From positions 248,001 to 312,000 of the forward strand of contig NZ_BNCL01000003.1 in assembly GCF_014656455.1 (NCBI RefSeq): a DNA stretch of 64,000 nt, in the 5' to 3' direction. The notes under the pieces were generated by a model, which made no database searches, had not been told where the DNA came from, and saw only the letters and a list, made by a program, of their open reading frames with translations. The position numbers were made by a program, and so were the translations under genes. Origin of the DNA: Paracoccus aerius (GTDB lineage: Bacteria; Pseudomonadota; Alphaproteobacteria; Rhodobacterales; Rhodobacteraceae). Of the stretch, positions 8,020 to 16,108 are shown one piece after another (within the stretch, counting starts at the first letter, position 1; each line of letters starts with the position of its first letter).

Positions 8020-8961
8020 TCAGGCAATCGCTTGGCGGTAACCGGCGGCATAGCGGCCCGTCACATGGTGGCTGATCTGGCGTTCGATATCGCCCAGAAG
8101 GCTGGATGCGCCGATGCGGAACAGGTCGGGGCTCAGCCAGTCGCGGCCCAGTTCCTCGGCCATCAGCACTTGCCAGTTCAGCGCATCCTTGGCGGTGCGC
8201 AGTCCGCCCGCCGGCTTGAAGCCCACGACATGGCCGGTCTGGTCGCGATAATCGCGGATCGCGCGGCACATCACCAGGCTGACGGGCAGGGTGGCGTTCA
8301 CCCCTTCCTTGCCGGTCGAGGTCTTGATCCAGTCCGCCCCCGCCTGCATCGCCACATGGCTGGCGCGGGCGACATTCTCGAGCGACTTCAGGTCGCCCGT
8401 GGCCAGGATCGCCTTCATTTTCGCGGGCCCGCAGGCCTCGCGCATGGCGCGCAGTTCGTCATACAGCGCCGACCACTCGCCGCGCAGGACATGGGCGCGG
8501 GTGATGACGATGTCGATCTCGTCCGCGCCATGTTCGACCGCATAAAGGATTTCCGCCAGCCGCAGGTTCAGCGGCATCAGGCCCGCCGGAAAGCCGGTGG
8601 CGACGCTGGCAACCGGAATGCCGGAGTCGCCGAGCGCGCGTTTCGCAGGCGCGACCATCGTGGGATAAACGCAAACTGCGCCCGTGGTCAGGCCGGTGAC
8701 GCCCATCGCGTCAAGCAGATCGGGCGCGATCGGCTGGCGGGCCTTGGCGCAAAGGCGCGCCACACGGTCCGGCGTGTCGTCGCCCGCAAGCGTCGTCAGG
8801 TCGATGCAGCGCACCGCGTTCAGCAGCCAGGCCGCCTGGTGATCCTTCTTCAGGCTGCGCCGGGCAGGCAGGCTGGCCGCGCGGCGTTCGACGGCCGGGG
8901 TGTTGATGCGGATGTCGGCAAAGCCGTCGGTGCGCAGCGCGGTGCCGGGGTTGTGGGTCAT
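8020..8961 (-). CDS. deoC: Deoxyribose-phosphate aldolase
   Basis: Class I aldolase of 313 aa that splits 2-deoxyribose-5-phosphate into acetaldehyde and glyceraldehyde-3-phosphate in deoxynucleoside catabolism. Both active-site lysine regions are visible: DWIKTSTGKEG, holding the Schiff-base lysine, and VGFKPAGGLRT. The long N-terminal extension of about 60 residues compared with E. coli DeoC is typical of the larger subgroup. The ATG at 8961 has GGAGGAAG just upstream and overlaps the stop of the DUF1523 gene by 4 bases, so translation is probably coupled. It forms an operon with the aldehyde dehydrogenase. Confidence 0.93.
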   Translation of the reverse strand: MTHNPGTALRTDGFADIRINTPAVERRAASLPARRSLKKDHQAAWLLNAVRCIDLTTLAGDDTPDRVARLCAKARQPIAPDLLDAMGVTGLTTGAVCVYPTMVAPAKRALGDSGIPVASVATGFPAGLMPLNLRLAEILYAVEHGADEIDIVITRAHVLRGEWSALYDELRAMREACGPAKMKAILATGDLKSLENVARASHVAMQAGADWIKTSTGKEGVNATLPVSLVMCRAIRDYRDQTGHVVGFKPAGGLRTAKDALNWQVLMAEELGRDWLSPDLFRIGASSLLGDIERQISHHVTGRYAAGYRQAIA

Positions 8962-9524
8962 GGCTTCCTCCGCCAGCCGGACAGGCCGCGTTCCTGGAAC
9001 TGCGCCCACATCCGCCAGAACAGCGCCAGCAGTGCCAGCAACGCGATGCAGACGATGCTTGCCGCCCAGTTTCGCGGGCGTTCGTCTGGCCCGGCCAGCG
9101 TGTCGATGCTGACCGCGTTGGGATAGGTGGACAGGAACGCCATCCGCCAGCCATAGGCGGTCACGCTGACCCATTGCGGATTGTCGCGGCCCGATTGCAG
9201 GTTCGTCGCCTCGGCCTGCAGGTTGGCGCTGTCGTACTTGAAATAGGGCGGCCAGATCCAGCCGGTATCCTCGTTCCGATACACGAAGACCTTGCCGTTG
9301 GGGCGCACCGTTTCGATGAAGCGCACGTCACGCTGTCCCTGGGCATTCTCGACCGTGCCGGTATTGTCCGAGGCATAGAAGATCGCGTTCGACGGCGTGA
9401 CCGAGGTCAGGCGGTTATAGGTATTGGTGATGCGCACCGTGTTCTTGGACGGCAGCGCATAGTCCAGGAACAGGAACACCGCGATGCCGAACAGCACGCC
9501 GACCGCGACCTTGAGGTAATGCAT
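8958..9524 (-). CDS. DUF1523 family membrane protein
   Basis: Protein of 188 aa with an N-terminal membrane helix (about 4-24, VGVLFGIAVFLFLDYAL) and a second near the C-terminus (about 155-173). The roughly 130 residues between are likely periplasmic and contain VRITNTYNR, FIETVRPNGKVFVYRNEDTGW and a WPPYFKYDSA motif that I associate with DUF1523, a family of unknown function common in Rhodobacteraceae. It overlaps deoC by 4 bases (ATGA) and follows the small membrane gene by 12 bases, so it belongs to the same operon. A direct role in deoxyribose use is not evident. Confidence 0.75.
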   Translation of the reverse strand: MHYLKVAVGVLFGIAVFLFLDYALPSKNTVRITNTYNRLTSVTPSNAIFYASDNTGTVENAQGQRDVRFIETVRPNGKVFVYRNEDTGWIWPPYFKYDSANLQAEATNLQSGRDNPQWVSVTAYGWRMAFLSTYPNAVSIDTLAGPDERPRNWAASIVCIALLALLALFWRMWAQFQERGLSGWRRKP

Positions 9525-9536
9525 GGAAAGCGGTCC

Positions 9537-9818
9537 TTACTGCCAGTTGACCCAATAGATGATGCCCATGACCGCCAGATTGGGCAGAACGAAGACCAGA
9601 AGCAACAGCCGCGATTTCAGCGTCTTGTCGAACCCGATCATGGACCTTCGAACGAACTCTCGCCGGGCGGGGGTGTTCCCCGCCAGGGAGGGATGGCGCT
9701 GGTCCCATGTCTCTTCCAGCCGCTCGCGGCGCAGCGACCGCAGATAGACCCGCAGAAGCAGATAGAACAGCGCCTCGGCGATCAGCAGGAACAGGATCAG
9801 GCGGATAAAGGCGGCCAA
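9537..9818 (-). CDS. Small conserved two-helix membrane protein
   Basis: Hypothetical protein of 93 aa with an N-terminal hydrophobic helix (about 3-22), a basic and acidic middle (RSLRRERLEETWDQRHPS) and a C-terminal helix (about 71-89). The only start that keeps the first helix is TTG at 9818, with a poor ribosome site. I do not recognise a named family. It is the first gene of the minus-strand run that continues into the DUF1523 protein, deoC and the aldehyde dehydrogenase, and the close spacing to the DUF1523 gene suggests the two membrane proteins act together. Confidence 0.65.
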   Translation of the reverse strand: MAAFIRLILFLLIAEALFYLLLRVYLRSLRRERLEETWDQRHPSLAGNTPARREFVRRSMIGFDKTLKSRLLLLVFVLPNLAVMGIIYWVNWQ

Positions 9819-9894
9819 GGAACGGTCCCGAATGGTTCGGCCCGCAGGCTAGCACCGCGCCGGGCAGGGGACCAGCCGTCAGAACGCCCTTGCC

Positions 9895-12273
9895 TTAGAA
9901 CGGCACGTCATCATCCCTGCCAGCGGGCTGGACATAGGCCGCCTTGATGTTCTTGAAGCCCGCCGGGAACTGGACGGTCAGCGTATCCTCGGCGATGCCC
10001 ATCACCGTGCCCTCGCCGAACTTGGCATGGATCACGCGGTCGCCAACGGTGAACTTCGACACAGGCTCGGCGTCGATGATGATGGGCGCACGGTGGACGG
10101 GTGCCTTGCGTTCGGATGCGCGGGCCTGCATCCGCTTCCAGCCCGGAGAGTTGTAGACATCGGCCTTGGCCGCGCGCTCGTGCAGCGCATTGACCGGGCC
10201 GCCTGCCGCGAATGCCATCGCCGCGCCATAGCCGCCGCCGTAAAGGCCGGGCGGGGTCAGCACCTCGACATGTTCGGGCGGCAGCTCATCGACAAAGCGC
10301 GAGGGCATGGAGCTTTGCCATTGCCCGTAAAGGCGCCGGTTGCCCGCGAAGCTGATCGTGGCCAGCCGTTCTGCCCGCGTGATGCCGACATAGGCCAGGC
10401 GGCGTTCCTCCTCCAGACCCTTGGTGCCGTTCTCGTCCATGGCGCGCTGGCTGGGGAACAAGCCGTCCTCCCACCCCGGCAGGAAGACGACGGGGAATTC
10501 CAGCCCCTTGGCGGCGTGCAGGGTCATGATGCTGACCTGCTCGGCTGCCTCGCCCTCGTCCCGGTCCATGACAAGGGCCACGTGTTCCAGGAAACCTTGC
10601 AGGTTCTCGAACTCCTCGAGCGCCTTTACCAGTTCCTTGAGGTTGTCGAGCCGCCCCGGCGCGTCGGGCGACTTGTTGTTCTGCCACATGGCGGTATAGC
10701 CGGATTCATCCAGGATCCGCTCGGCCAGTTCGACATGGTTGACACGGTCGTCCAGGGCGTCGGCATGCCAGCGGCCCAGGGCCTCGGTGAACTGGCGCAT
10801 CTGGGCGGCGGCCTTGCCCGACAGGTCGCCTGCCGTCAGCGCCGCGACCGTGCCGTCCAGCAGCGACAGCCCGCGCGCCCGCGCCATGTGCTGGATGGCC
10901 TGCAGGCCCTTTTCGCCAAGGCCGCGCTTCGGCGTGTTGGCGATGCGTTCGAAGGCCAGGTCGTCGGCGGGGCTGACCACCAGCCGGAAATAGGCCATGG
11001 CGTCGCGGATTTCCGCGCGTTCATAGAAGCGCGGGCCGCCGATCACGCGATAGGGCAGGCCGATCGACATGAAGCGGTCTTCGAAGGCGCGCATCTGGTG
11101 GGACGCGCGGACAAGGATGGCAATGTCGTTCAGGCTGGTGCGGCCGACGCTGGCGCGATGGCCGCCATGGAAGGCCTCGATCTCCTCGCCGATCCAGCGG
11201 GCCTCGGCCTCGCTGTCCCAGTGGCCGATCAGGCGCACGGGTTCGCCGCCCTCGGCCTCGGTCCACAGGGTCTTGCCCAGGCGGCCCTGGTTGGCGGCGA
11301 TCAGGCCCGAGGCGGCGGCCAGGATCTGCGGTGTGGAACGATAGTTCTGTTCCAGCCGGATCACCTGGGCGCCGGGGAAATCCTTCTCGAAGCGCAGGAT
11401 GTTGCCGACCTCGGCCCCGCGCCAGCCATAGATTGACTGGTCGTCGTCGCCCACGCAGCAGATGTTGCGATGCGCCTGGGCCAGCAGCCGCAGCCACATG
11501 TACTGCGCGACGTTTGTGTCCTGGTATTCGTCCACCAGGATATAGCGGAAGCGGTCCTGCCAGGACCGCAGCACATCCGGATGCGCCTGGAACAGCGTCA
11601 CGCAATGCATCAGCAGGTCGCCGAAATCGACCGCGTTCAGCGCCAGCAGGCGGTTCTGATAGGCCTGGTACAGCTTGCCGCCCCAGCCATCGAAAGCCGT
11701 GCCCTCGCCCCTGGGCAGGTTGGCCGGGGTCAGGCAGCGGTTCTTCCAGCCGTCGATCAGATGGGCCAACTGGCGGGCGGGCCAGCGTTTCTCGTCCAGG
11801 TTCTCGGCCTGGATCAGCTGCTTGAGCAGCCGGATCTGGTCGTCGGTGTCCAGAATGGTGAATGAAGGCTTCAGGTGCAATTCGCCATTGCCCACCAGTT
11901 CGGCATGGCGGCGCAGGATCTTGACGCTGATCGAATGGAAGGTGCCCAGCCAGGGCATCCCCTCGACCGTCTCGCCCAGCAGGCGGGCGATGCGGTTCTT
12001 CATTTCCCGCGCGGCCTTGTTGGTGAAGGTCACCGCCAGGATCTGGCCCGGCCGCGCCTTGCCCAGCATCAGCAGATGGGCGATCCGCGTGGTCAGCGCG
12101 CGGGTCTTGCCGGTGCCCGCGCCTGCCAGCATCAGCACCGGGCCGTCCAGGGTTTCCACGGCGGCGCGCTGCGCGGCGTTCAGCCCGTCCAGATAGGGGG
12201 CAGGGCGCGCGGCCATTGCGCGTTGCGACAGCGGCACACCGCCCATGTCATCGGAATCGTCCAAAAGCTCCAT
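9895..12273 (-). CDS. pcrA: UvrD/PcrA-type superfamily 1A DNA helicase
   Basis: ATP-dependent 3'-5' DNA helicase of 792 aa for nucleotide excision repair, mismatch repair and removal of protein blocks. Visible motifs: Walker A AGAGTGKTRAL near residue 50, motif Ia TFTNKAAREM, motif II VDEYQDTN, motif III DQSIYGWRGA, motif IV QNYRST, motif V TLHAAKGLEFPVVFL and motif VI EERRLAYVGITRA. The C-terminal region near 745-790 (VGDRVIHAKFGEGTVMGI) is the Tudor-like tail that binds RNA polymerase in PcrA. I place the start at 12273; the frame is open further upstream, including an ATG at 12303 inside the terminator hairpin. Confidence 0.93.
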   Translation of the reverse strand: MELLDDSDDMGGVPLSQRAMAARPAPYLDGLNAAQRAAVETLDGPVLMLAGAGTGKTRALTTRIAHLLMLGKARPGQILAVTFTNKAAREMKNRIARLLGETVEGMPWLGTFHSISVKILRRHAELVGNGELHLKPSFTILDTDDQIRLLKQLIQAENLDEKRWPARQLAHLIDGWKNRCLTPANLPRGEGTAFDGWGGKLYQAYQNRLLALNAVDFGDLLMHCVTLFQAHPDVLRSWQDRFRYILVDEYQDTNVAQYMWLRLLAQAHRNICCVGDDDQSIYGWRGAEVGNILRFEKDFPGAQVIRLEQNYRSTPQILAAASGLIAANQGRLGKTLWTEAEGGEPVRLIGHWDSEAEARWIGEEIEAFHGGHRASVGRTSLNDIAILVRASHQMRAFEDRFMSIGLPYRVIGGPRFYERAEIRDAMAYFRLVVSPADDLAFERIANTPKRGLGEKGLQAIQHMARARGLSLLDGTVAALTAGDLSGKAAAQMRQFTEALGRWHADALDDRVNHVELAERILDESGYTAMWQNNKSPDAPGRLDNLKELVKALEEFENLQGFLEHVALVMDRDEGEAAEQVSIMTLHAAKGLEFPVVFLPGWEDGLFPSQRAMDENGTKGLEEERRLAYVGITRAERLATISFAGNRRLYGQWQSSMPSRFVDELPPEHVEVLTPPGLYGGGYGAAMAFAAGGPVNALHERAAKADVYNSPGWKRMQARASERKAPVHRAPIIIDAEPVSKFTVGDRVIHAKFGEGTVMGIAEDTLTVQFPAGFKNIKAAYVQPAGRDDDVPF

Positions 12274-12294
12274 CCCGCGAGCATAAGCGGGTCT

Positions 12295-12321
12295 GCGGAA
12301 CATGGAAAGCCCATGTTCCGC
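12295..12321 (-). terminator. Hairpin downstream of the peptide ABC permease genes
   Basis: Perfect 11-bp inverted repeat GCGGAACATGG / CCATGTTCCGC with a 5-base loop, lying 24 bases past the permease stop and 22 bases before the helicase start. It probably ends the ABC transporter transcript. No clear T-run follows on the minus strand. Confidence 0.5.
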
Positions 12322-12344
12322 CTTTGTTCGCATCTCAGGTGGAA

Positions 12345-13340
12345 TTACCGTCCGCGGATGCGCGGGTCCATCGCGTCGCGCAGCCCGTCGCCGATATAGT
12401 TCACGCACAGAACCGTCAGCGATATGAACAGCCCCGGCAGGATCACCCGCCACGGATACATCACCATCTGGTCCACAGCGTCGTAAAGCAGCCGTCCCCA
12501 TGTCGGGAAATCGGGCGGGAAGCCCAGGCCCAGGAAGGACAGCGCGCTTTCCGTGATGATCGCTGTCGCGATGCCCAGGGTGGCGGCCACCATGATCGGC
12601 GACAGGACGTTCGGCAGCACGTGGCGCAGGATCATGCGGTGCGCGGGGGTGCCGATGGACTTGGCGGCCAGGATGAACTCGCGTTCCTTCAGGCCCAGCA
12701 CGTCGCCCCGCACGATGCGCGCCGCCTGCATCCAGCTTGTCGCGCCGATGGCCGACACGATCAGGATGAAGGTGCCCATGGCGGGACCGAAGGATTGCGA
12801 CAGCGGCTCGCGGAACAGGGTCACCATCAGCAGCAGCAGGGGCAGCAGCGGCAGGGCCAGGAACAGTTCCGTCAGGCGCATCAAGGGCGCGTCCATGCGC
12901 CGGAAATAGCCCGACACAAGGCCTATCAGGCTGCCCAGCGTGATCGCGATGATCATGGCCGTCAGGCCCACGGCGATGGAGACACGCCCCCCCGCCATCA
13001 GCCGTGCCAGCATGTCCCGGCCCAACTGGTCGGTGCCCAGGGGATGGGCGACGCTGAAGCCCGAATTGCGGGCGCGGATATCCACATAGGTCGGGTCGAT
13101 GGTCCAGAGATATGGCCCCACCAGCACGAACAGGATGGTCGAGACGAACAGCACAAGGGCCACCATCGCGCCGCGATGGCTGCGGAACTGGCGCCAGACG
13201 TCGCGCCACTGGCTGCGGGTCTCGCCCCCGGCGTGCAGGGGGTCGTCCGGGGGCAGGCCGGGGGTGATGCCCGCCGCGACGGAACTGGCCTCAACGGTTT
13301 CGGTCACGGACAGGTCGTGCTGGCGTCGGGTCTCAGTCAT
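12345..13340 (-). CDS. Peptide-type ABC transporter permease (DppC/OppC-like)
   Basis: Inner-membrane permease of 331 aa. After a cytoplasmic N-terminus of about 60 residues comes a first helix (about 60-82, MVALVLFVSTILFVLVGPYL), then the OppC N-terminal segment with HPLGTDQLGRDMLARL, and a binding-protein-dependent transport domain with five further helices. The EAA loop region ILAAKSIGTPAHRMILRHVLPN is clear, and the end VNYIGDGLRDAMDPRIRGR is typical of DppC relatives. The start at 13340 has GAGGATC upstream and overlaps the OppB-like gene by 8 bases. It works with that permease, the two binding proteins and the divergent fused ATPase. The substrate is not shown by sequence. Confidence 0.9.
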   Translation of the reverse strand: MTETRRQHDLSVTETVEASSVAAGITPGLPPDDPLHAGGETRSQWRDVWRQFRSHRGAMVALVLFVSTILFVLVGPYLWTIDPTYVDIRARNSGFSVAHPLGTDQLGRDMLARLMAGGRVSIAVGLTAMIIAITLGSLIGLVSGYFRRMDAPLMRLTELFLALPLLPLLLLMVTLFREPLSQSFGPAMGTFILIVSAIGATSWMQAARIVRGDVLGLKEREFILAAKSIGTPAHRMILRHVLPNVLSPIMVAATLGIATAIITESALSFLGLGFPPDFPTWGRLLYDAVDQMVMYPWRVILPGLFISLTVLCVNYIGDGLRDAMDPRIRGR

Positions 13341-14340
13341 AGCGGATCCTCGGGTCGAGAATGCCGTAGAGGATGTCGGCAATCAGGGTGAACAGCACGA
13401 TCAGGATCGCGAAGATGAAGGTCAGCGTCAGCACCATGGGGATGTCGTTGCCGTGGATCGCGGTGATCAGCAACTGGCCCAGCCCGTTCACCTTGAAGAC
13501 CTGCTCGGTGATGATCGCGCCGCCGAAGACGGCGGGCAGGCCAAGCGCGATCACGGTGATGACCGGGATCAGGCTGTTGCGCAGCACGTGCTTCAGCACC
13601 ACGGTCTTTTCAGACAATCCCTTGGCGCGGGCGGTGCGGACGTAATCCTGGCCCAGGTTGTCCAGCATGGATGCGCGCATGAAGCGGCTGATCTGCGCCG
13701 CGTTATACAAGGCCAGCACCGTCACCGGCATGATCATCTGCCGGACCTGCGCCCAGAAGCTGTTCCAGTCGCGCACCTCCAGCGTGGTGTCATAGACCGA
13801 CGGGAACCATTGCAGCTTCACCCCGAAGATGATGATCAGCACCACGCCGGTGAAGAAGGTCGGCATAGAAAAGCCGATCATCGACACGAAGGTGCCAAGC
13901 TGGTCGAACCACGAATACTGCTTGTAGGCCGAGATGATGCCGATTGGGATCGCGATCAGGATGCCCACCAGGTAGGAAAAGCCCACCACCGTCAGGGTCT
14001 GCGGCACGCGCTGCGCGATCACGTCGAAGACCGGGCTGCGCGACTGGAAGCTGATGATCCGCTGCATCCCGGCGCTGAACTGCGTGCCGAAGACATGGTC
14101 GAACCAATACAGCGGCTCGACCCAGAAGAACTGCTTCAGCCACAGGACATAGCGCACGTACCAGGGCGATCCCAGGCCAAGCGCCTCGCGCATCCGTTCC
14201 TTCACCTCGGGGGGGACGGTCAGGGGCACGTCGCCCAGCGGATCGCCCGGCGATGCCTCGAGCAGCAGGAAGATCACCAGCGAGATGAACAGAAGCGTCG
14301 GGATCGCCAGCAGCAGGCGGCGGGTGGTGAATGTCAGCAT
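13333..14340 (-). CDS. Peptide-type ABC transporter permease (DppB/OppB-like)
   Basis: Inner-membrane permease of 335 aa with the DppB/OppB start (TFTTRRLLLAIPTLLFISLVIFLL), a long periplasmic segment after helix 1 (PGDPLGD, then the insertion up to about 110) and five more helices. The EAA loop reads DYVRTARAKGLSEKTVVLKH, and LADILYGILDPRIRYD closes the protein. The ribosome site GGAGG lies 7 bases before the ATG. The long periplasmic insertion with FFWVEPLYWFDHVFGTQFSAGM is a little larger than in E. coli DppB. It lies 22 bases after the second binding-protein gene in the same transcript. Confidence 0.91.
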   Translation of the reverse strand: MLTFTTRRLLLAIPTLLFISLVIFLLLEASPGDPLGDVPLTVPPEVKERMREALGLGSPWYVRYVLWLKQFFWVEPLYWFDHVFGTQFSAGMQRIISFQSRSPVFDVIAQRVPQTLTVVGFSYLVGILIAIPIGIISAYKQYSWFDQLGTFVSMIGFSMPTFFTGVVLIIIFGVKLQWFPSVYDTTLEVRDWNSFWAQVRQMIMPVTVLALYNAAQISRFMRASMLDNLGQDYVRTARAKGLSEKTVVLKHVLRNSLIPVITVIALGLPAVFGGAIITEQVFKVNGLGQLLITAIHGNDIPMVLTLTFIFAILIVLFTLIADILYGILDPRIRYD

Positions 14341-14362
14341 CTATAGCCTCCAGCAGGGCGCG

Positions 14363-16051
14363 TCATTCGGCGCGGCTCCAATCGGCGATGTTCCACAGGC
14401 TGCCCTCCCACCCGTTGGGCAGGATGCCGGCCAGCGAATTGGCATGGGCGCCGATCATGCCGCGATGGATCAGGGGCAGGACCACATGGCCGTCGGCGGT
14501 CAGCATGTCCGTCATCTCCTTGGCGATCCGGTGCCGCTCGCGCGCGGCGCCGGTCTGGTTCAGCGCCGCCATGCGGGCGTCGAAGTCAGGGTCGCAGAAG
14601 CGCACGGAATTGTTGCCCTGCCATTGGTTTTCATCATTCGGAACGCGGCTGCAGACGAATTCTTCCAGGAATGATGCAGGATCGGGCAGATAGAAGGCAT
14701 CGGTGAACATCTGCGCATCGGCCAGAAAACGCGCGCGCGAATCCGGGTTGCCGGCATCGCCGCCAAAGAAGACCGTGCCGTCGATCGTCTTGAGGTCGGT
14801 CGCCACGCCGATTTCGGACCACCACTGCTTGACCAGCGACTGCACGTCCTGACGCACCGCGTTCACCGTCGTCTGGAACACCAGCCGCAGCGGCACGCCG
14901 TCCTTCTGCCGCACCCCGTCGGGGCCGGGCAGCCAACCCGCTTCGTCCAGCAGCCTGTTCGCGCCCTGGATGTCCTGCTTCAGGCAATCGTCCCGGCCCG
15001 AGGTGAAGTCCAGGGGGACCGGGACGATGGTGCAGGTGGGCTTGCCCGCGGGTCCATATGCCAGTTCCGCCAGGATCGGCCGGTCAATGGCCATCGACAG
15101 CGCGCGGCGCACTGCCGGATCGGTCAGGAAGGGATGGGGATGGGCCAGCGTGGACCTTTCCTTGCCCAAGGCGGGCGAGGGGTCGGTCTGGTTCAACTCG
15201 ATCCGTTCGACCATGCTGCCAAAGGATCCGACCAGCTTGCCCTTGCCCGCGGCCTCCATCGGGGCCACTATGTCGGGGGCCAGTTGCAGGTTCCAGGCAA
15301 AGTCGAACTCGCCCGTTTCCAGCACCGCGCGGGCGGCAGCCATCGCGTCACCGCCGCCCTTGATGGTGACGGTGGCGAAGGCGGGCTTGGCCGGGTCGCG
15401 GTAATGGGGATTGGCCTCGAAGGTCGACACATTGCCCGGCTCGAAGCTGGTGACGCGGAAGGGACCGGTGCCGATGGGACCGAAGTTCTGCCGGGTGCAG
15501 CTTGCCCCCGCCTCGCCCAGGCATGGCTCGAACTGGGCCTTTTGCAGGATGGGCGTGCGTCCACCCACGAAGGCCTGCAGCGGGGGATACTTGGGCGCGC
15601 CGTAATGGATGCGGACGGTGCGGTCGTCCACGGCCTCGACGGTCTTGATGCCTTCGAATTCCGCCAGGACGGCGCAGCCGAAACCGGGCGCCATGCAATA
15701 GTCTGCGGTGAAGGCCACGTCGGCGGCCGTCAGCGGCGTGCCGTCGGACCAGGTCACGCCGGGCTTCAAGCGCCAGGTGACGGTGGTGAAGTCCTCCGAG
15801 ATGCCGCCGTTCTCGATCGAGGGGATTTCGGCCGCCAGGACGGGGATCAGCGCGCCGTCATTGCCGACAAGCGCAAGCGGTTCCAGGACCATGGAAGCGG
15901 GATCCACGTCCTTGGCCCCGGTGGACAGGTAGGGGTTGAGAACCGACGCGGCCTGCCAGTACAGCACCCGCAATTCGCCGTCGCTGCCGCGTTCCGCAAC
16001 GGCAGGCGAGGCCATCATCAGCGCCAGGGCCGAGACCAGAGCTTTCTTCAC
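14363..16051 (-). CDS. Peptide-type ABC transporter binding protein, second tandem copy
   Basis: Periplasmic solute-binding protein of 562 aa (SBP family 5). A signal peptide (about 1-20, ending SPAVA before ERGSDG) precedes family marks such as WSDGTPLTAADV and ALSMAIDRPILAEL. It aligns end to end with the adjacent gene upstream and keeps the same paired cysteines (YCMAPGFGC, CLGEAGASC, PTC...DDC, CSR...RFC), suggesting disulfides. I choose GTG at 16051 because AAAGG sits 6 bases upstream; a TTG at 16057 is the alternative. It is separated from the first copy by a strong hairpin, so its level may be lower. The ligand is unknown; peptide or opine transport are both possible. Confidence 0.87.
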   Translation of the reverse strand: MKKALVSALALMMASPAVAERGSDGELRVLYWQAASVLNPYLSTGAKDVDPASMVLEPLALVGNDGALIPVLAAEIPSIENGGISEDFTTVTWRLKPGVTWSDGTPLTAADVAFTADYCMAPGFGCAVLAEFEGIKTVEAVDDRTVRIHYGAPKYPPLQAFVGGRTPILQKAQFEPCLGEAGASCTRQNFGPIGTGPFRVTSFEPGNVSTFEANPHYRDPAKPAFATVTIKGGGDAMAAARAVLETGEFDFAWNLQLAPDIVAPMEAAGKGKLVGSFGSMVERIELNQTDPSPALGKERSTLAHPHPFLTDPAVRRALSMAIDRPILAELAYGPAGKPTCTIVPVPLDFTSGRDDCLKQDIQGANRLLDEAGWLPGPDGVRQKDGVPLRLVFQTTVNAVRQDVQSLVKQWWSEIGVATDLKTIDGTVFFGGDAGNPDSRARFLADAQMFTDAFYLPDPASFLEEFVCSRVPNDENQWQGNNSVRFCDPDFDARMAALNQTGAARERHRIAKEMTDMLTADGHVVLPLIHRGMIGAHANSLAGILPNGWEGSLWNIADWSRAE

Positions 16052-16073
16052 ATGCAACCTTTGTCTTGAAGAT

Positions 16074-16101
16074 CCGGCCCCGCGACGGATCGCGGGGCCG
16101 G
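16074..16101 (-). terminator. Hairpin between the two binding-protein genes
   Basis: A perfect 12-bp stem CCGGCCCCGCGA / TCGCGGGGCCGG with a 4-base loop fills most of the gap between the tandem binding-protein genes. No T-run follows. In ABC importer operons such a hairpin often protects the upstream message and reduces read-through, which would raise the first binding protein over the rest. Confidence 0.5.
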
Positions 16102-16108
16102 CCGGGAT

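Noticed and set aside
5751..8075. Plus-strand open frame of 774 codons opposite the aldehyde dehydrogenase
   Set aside because: No domain resemblance; the minus-strand protein has full ALDH motifs and a ribosome site.
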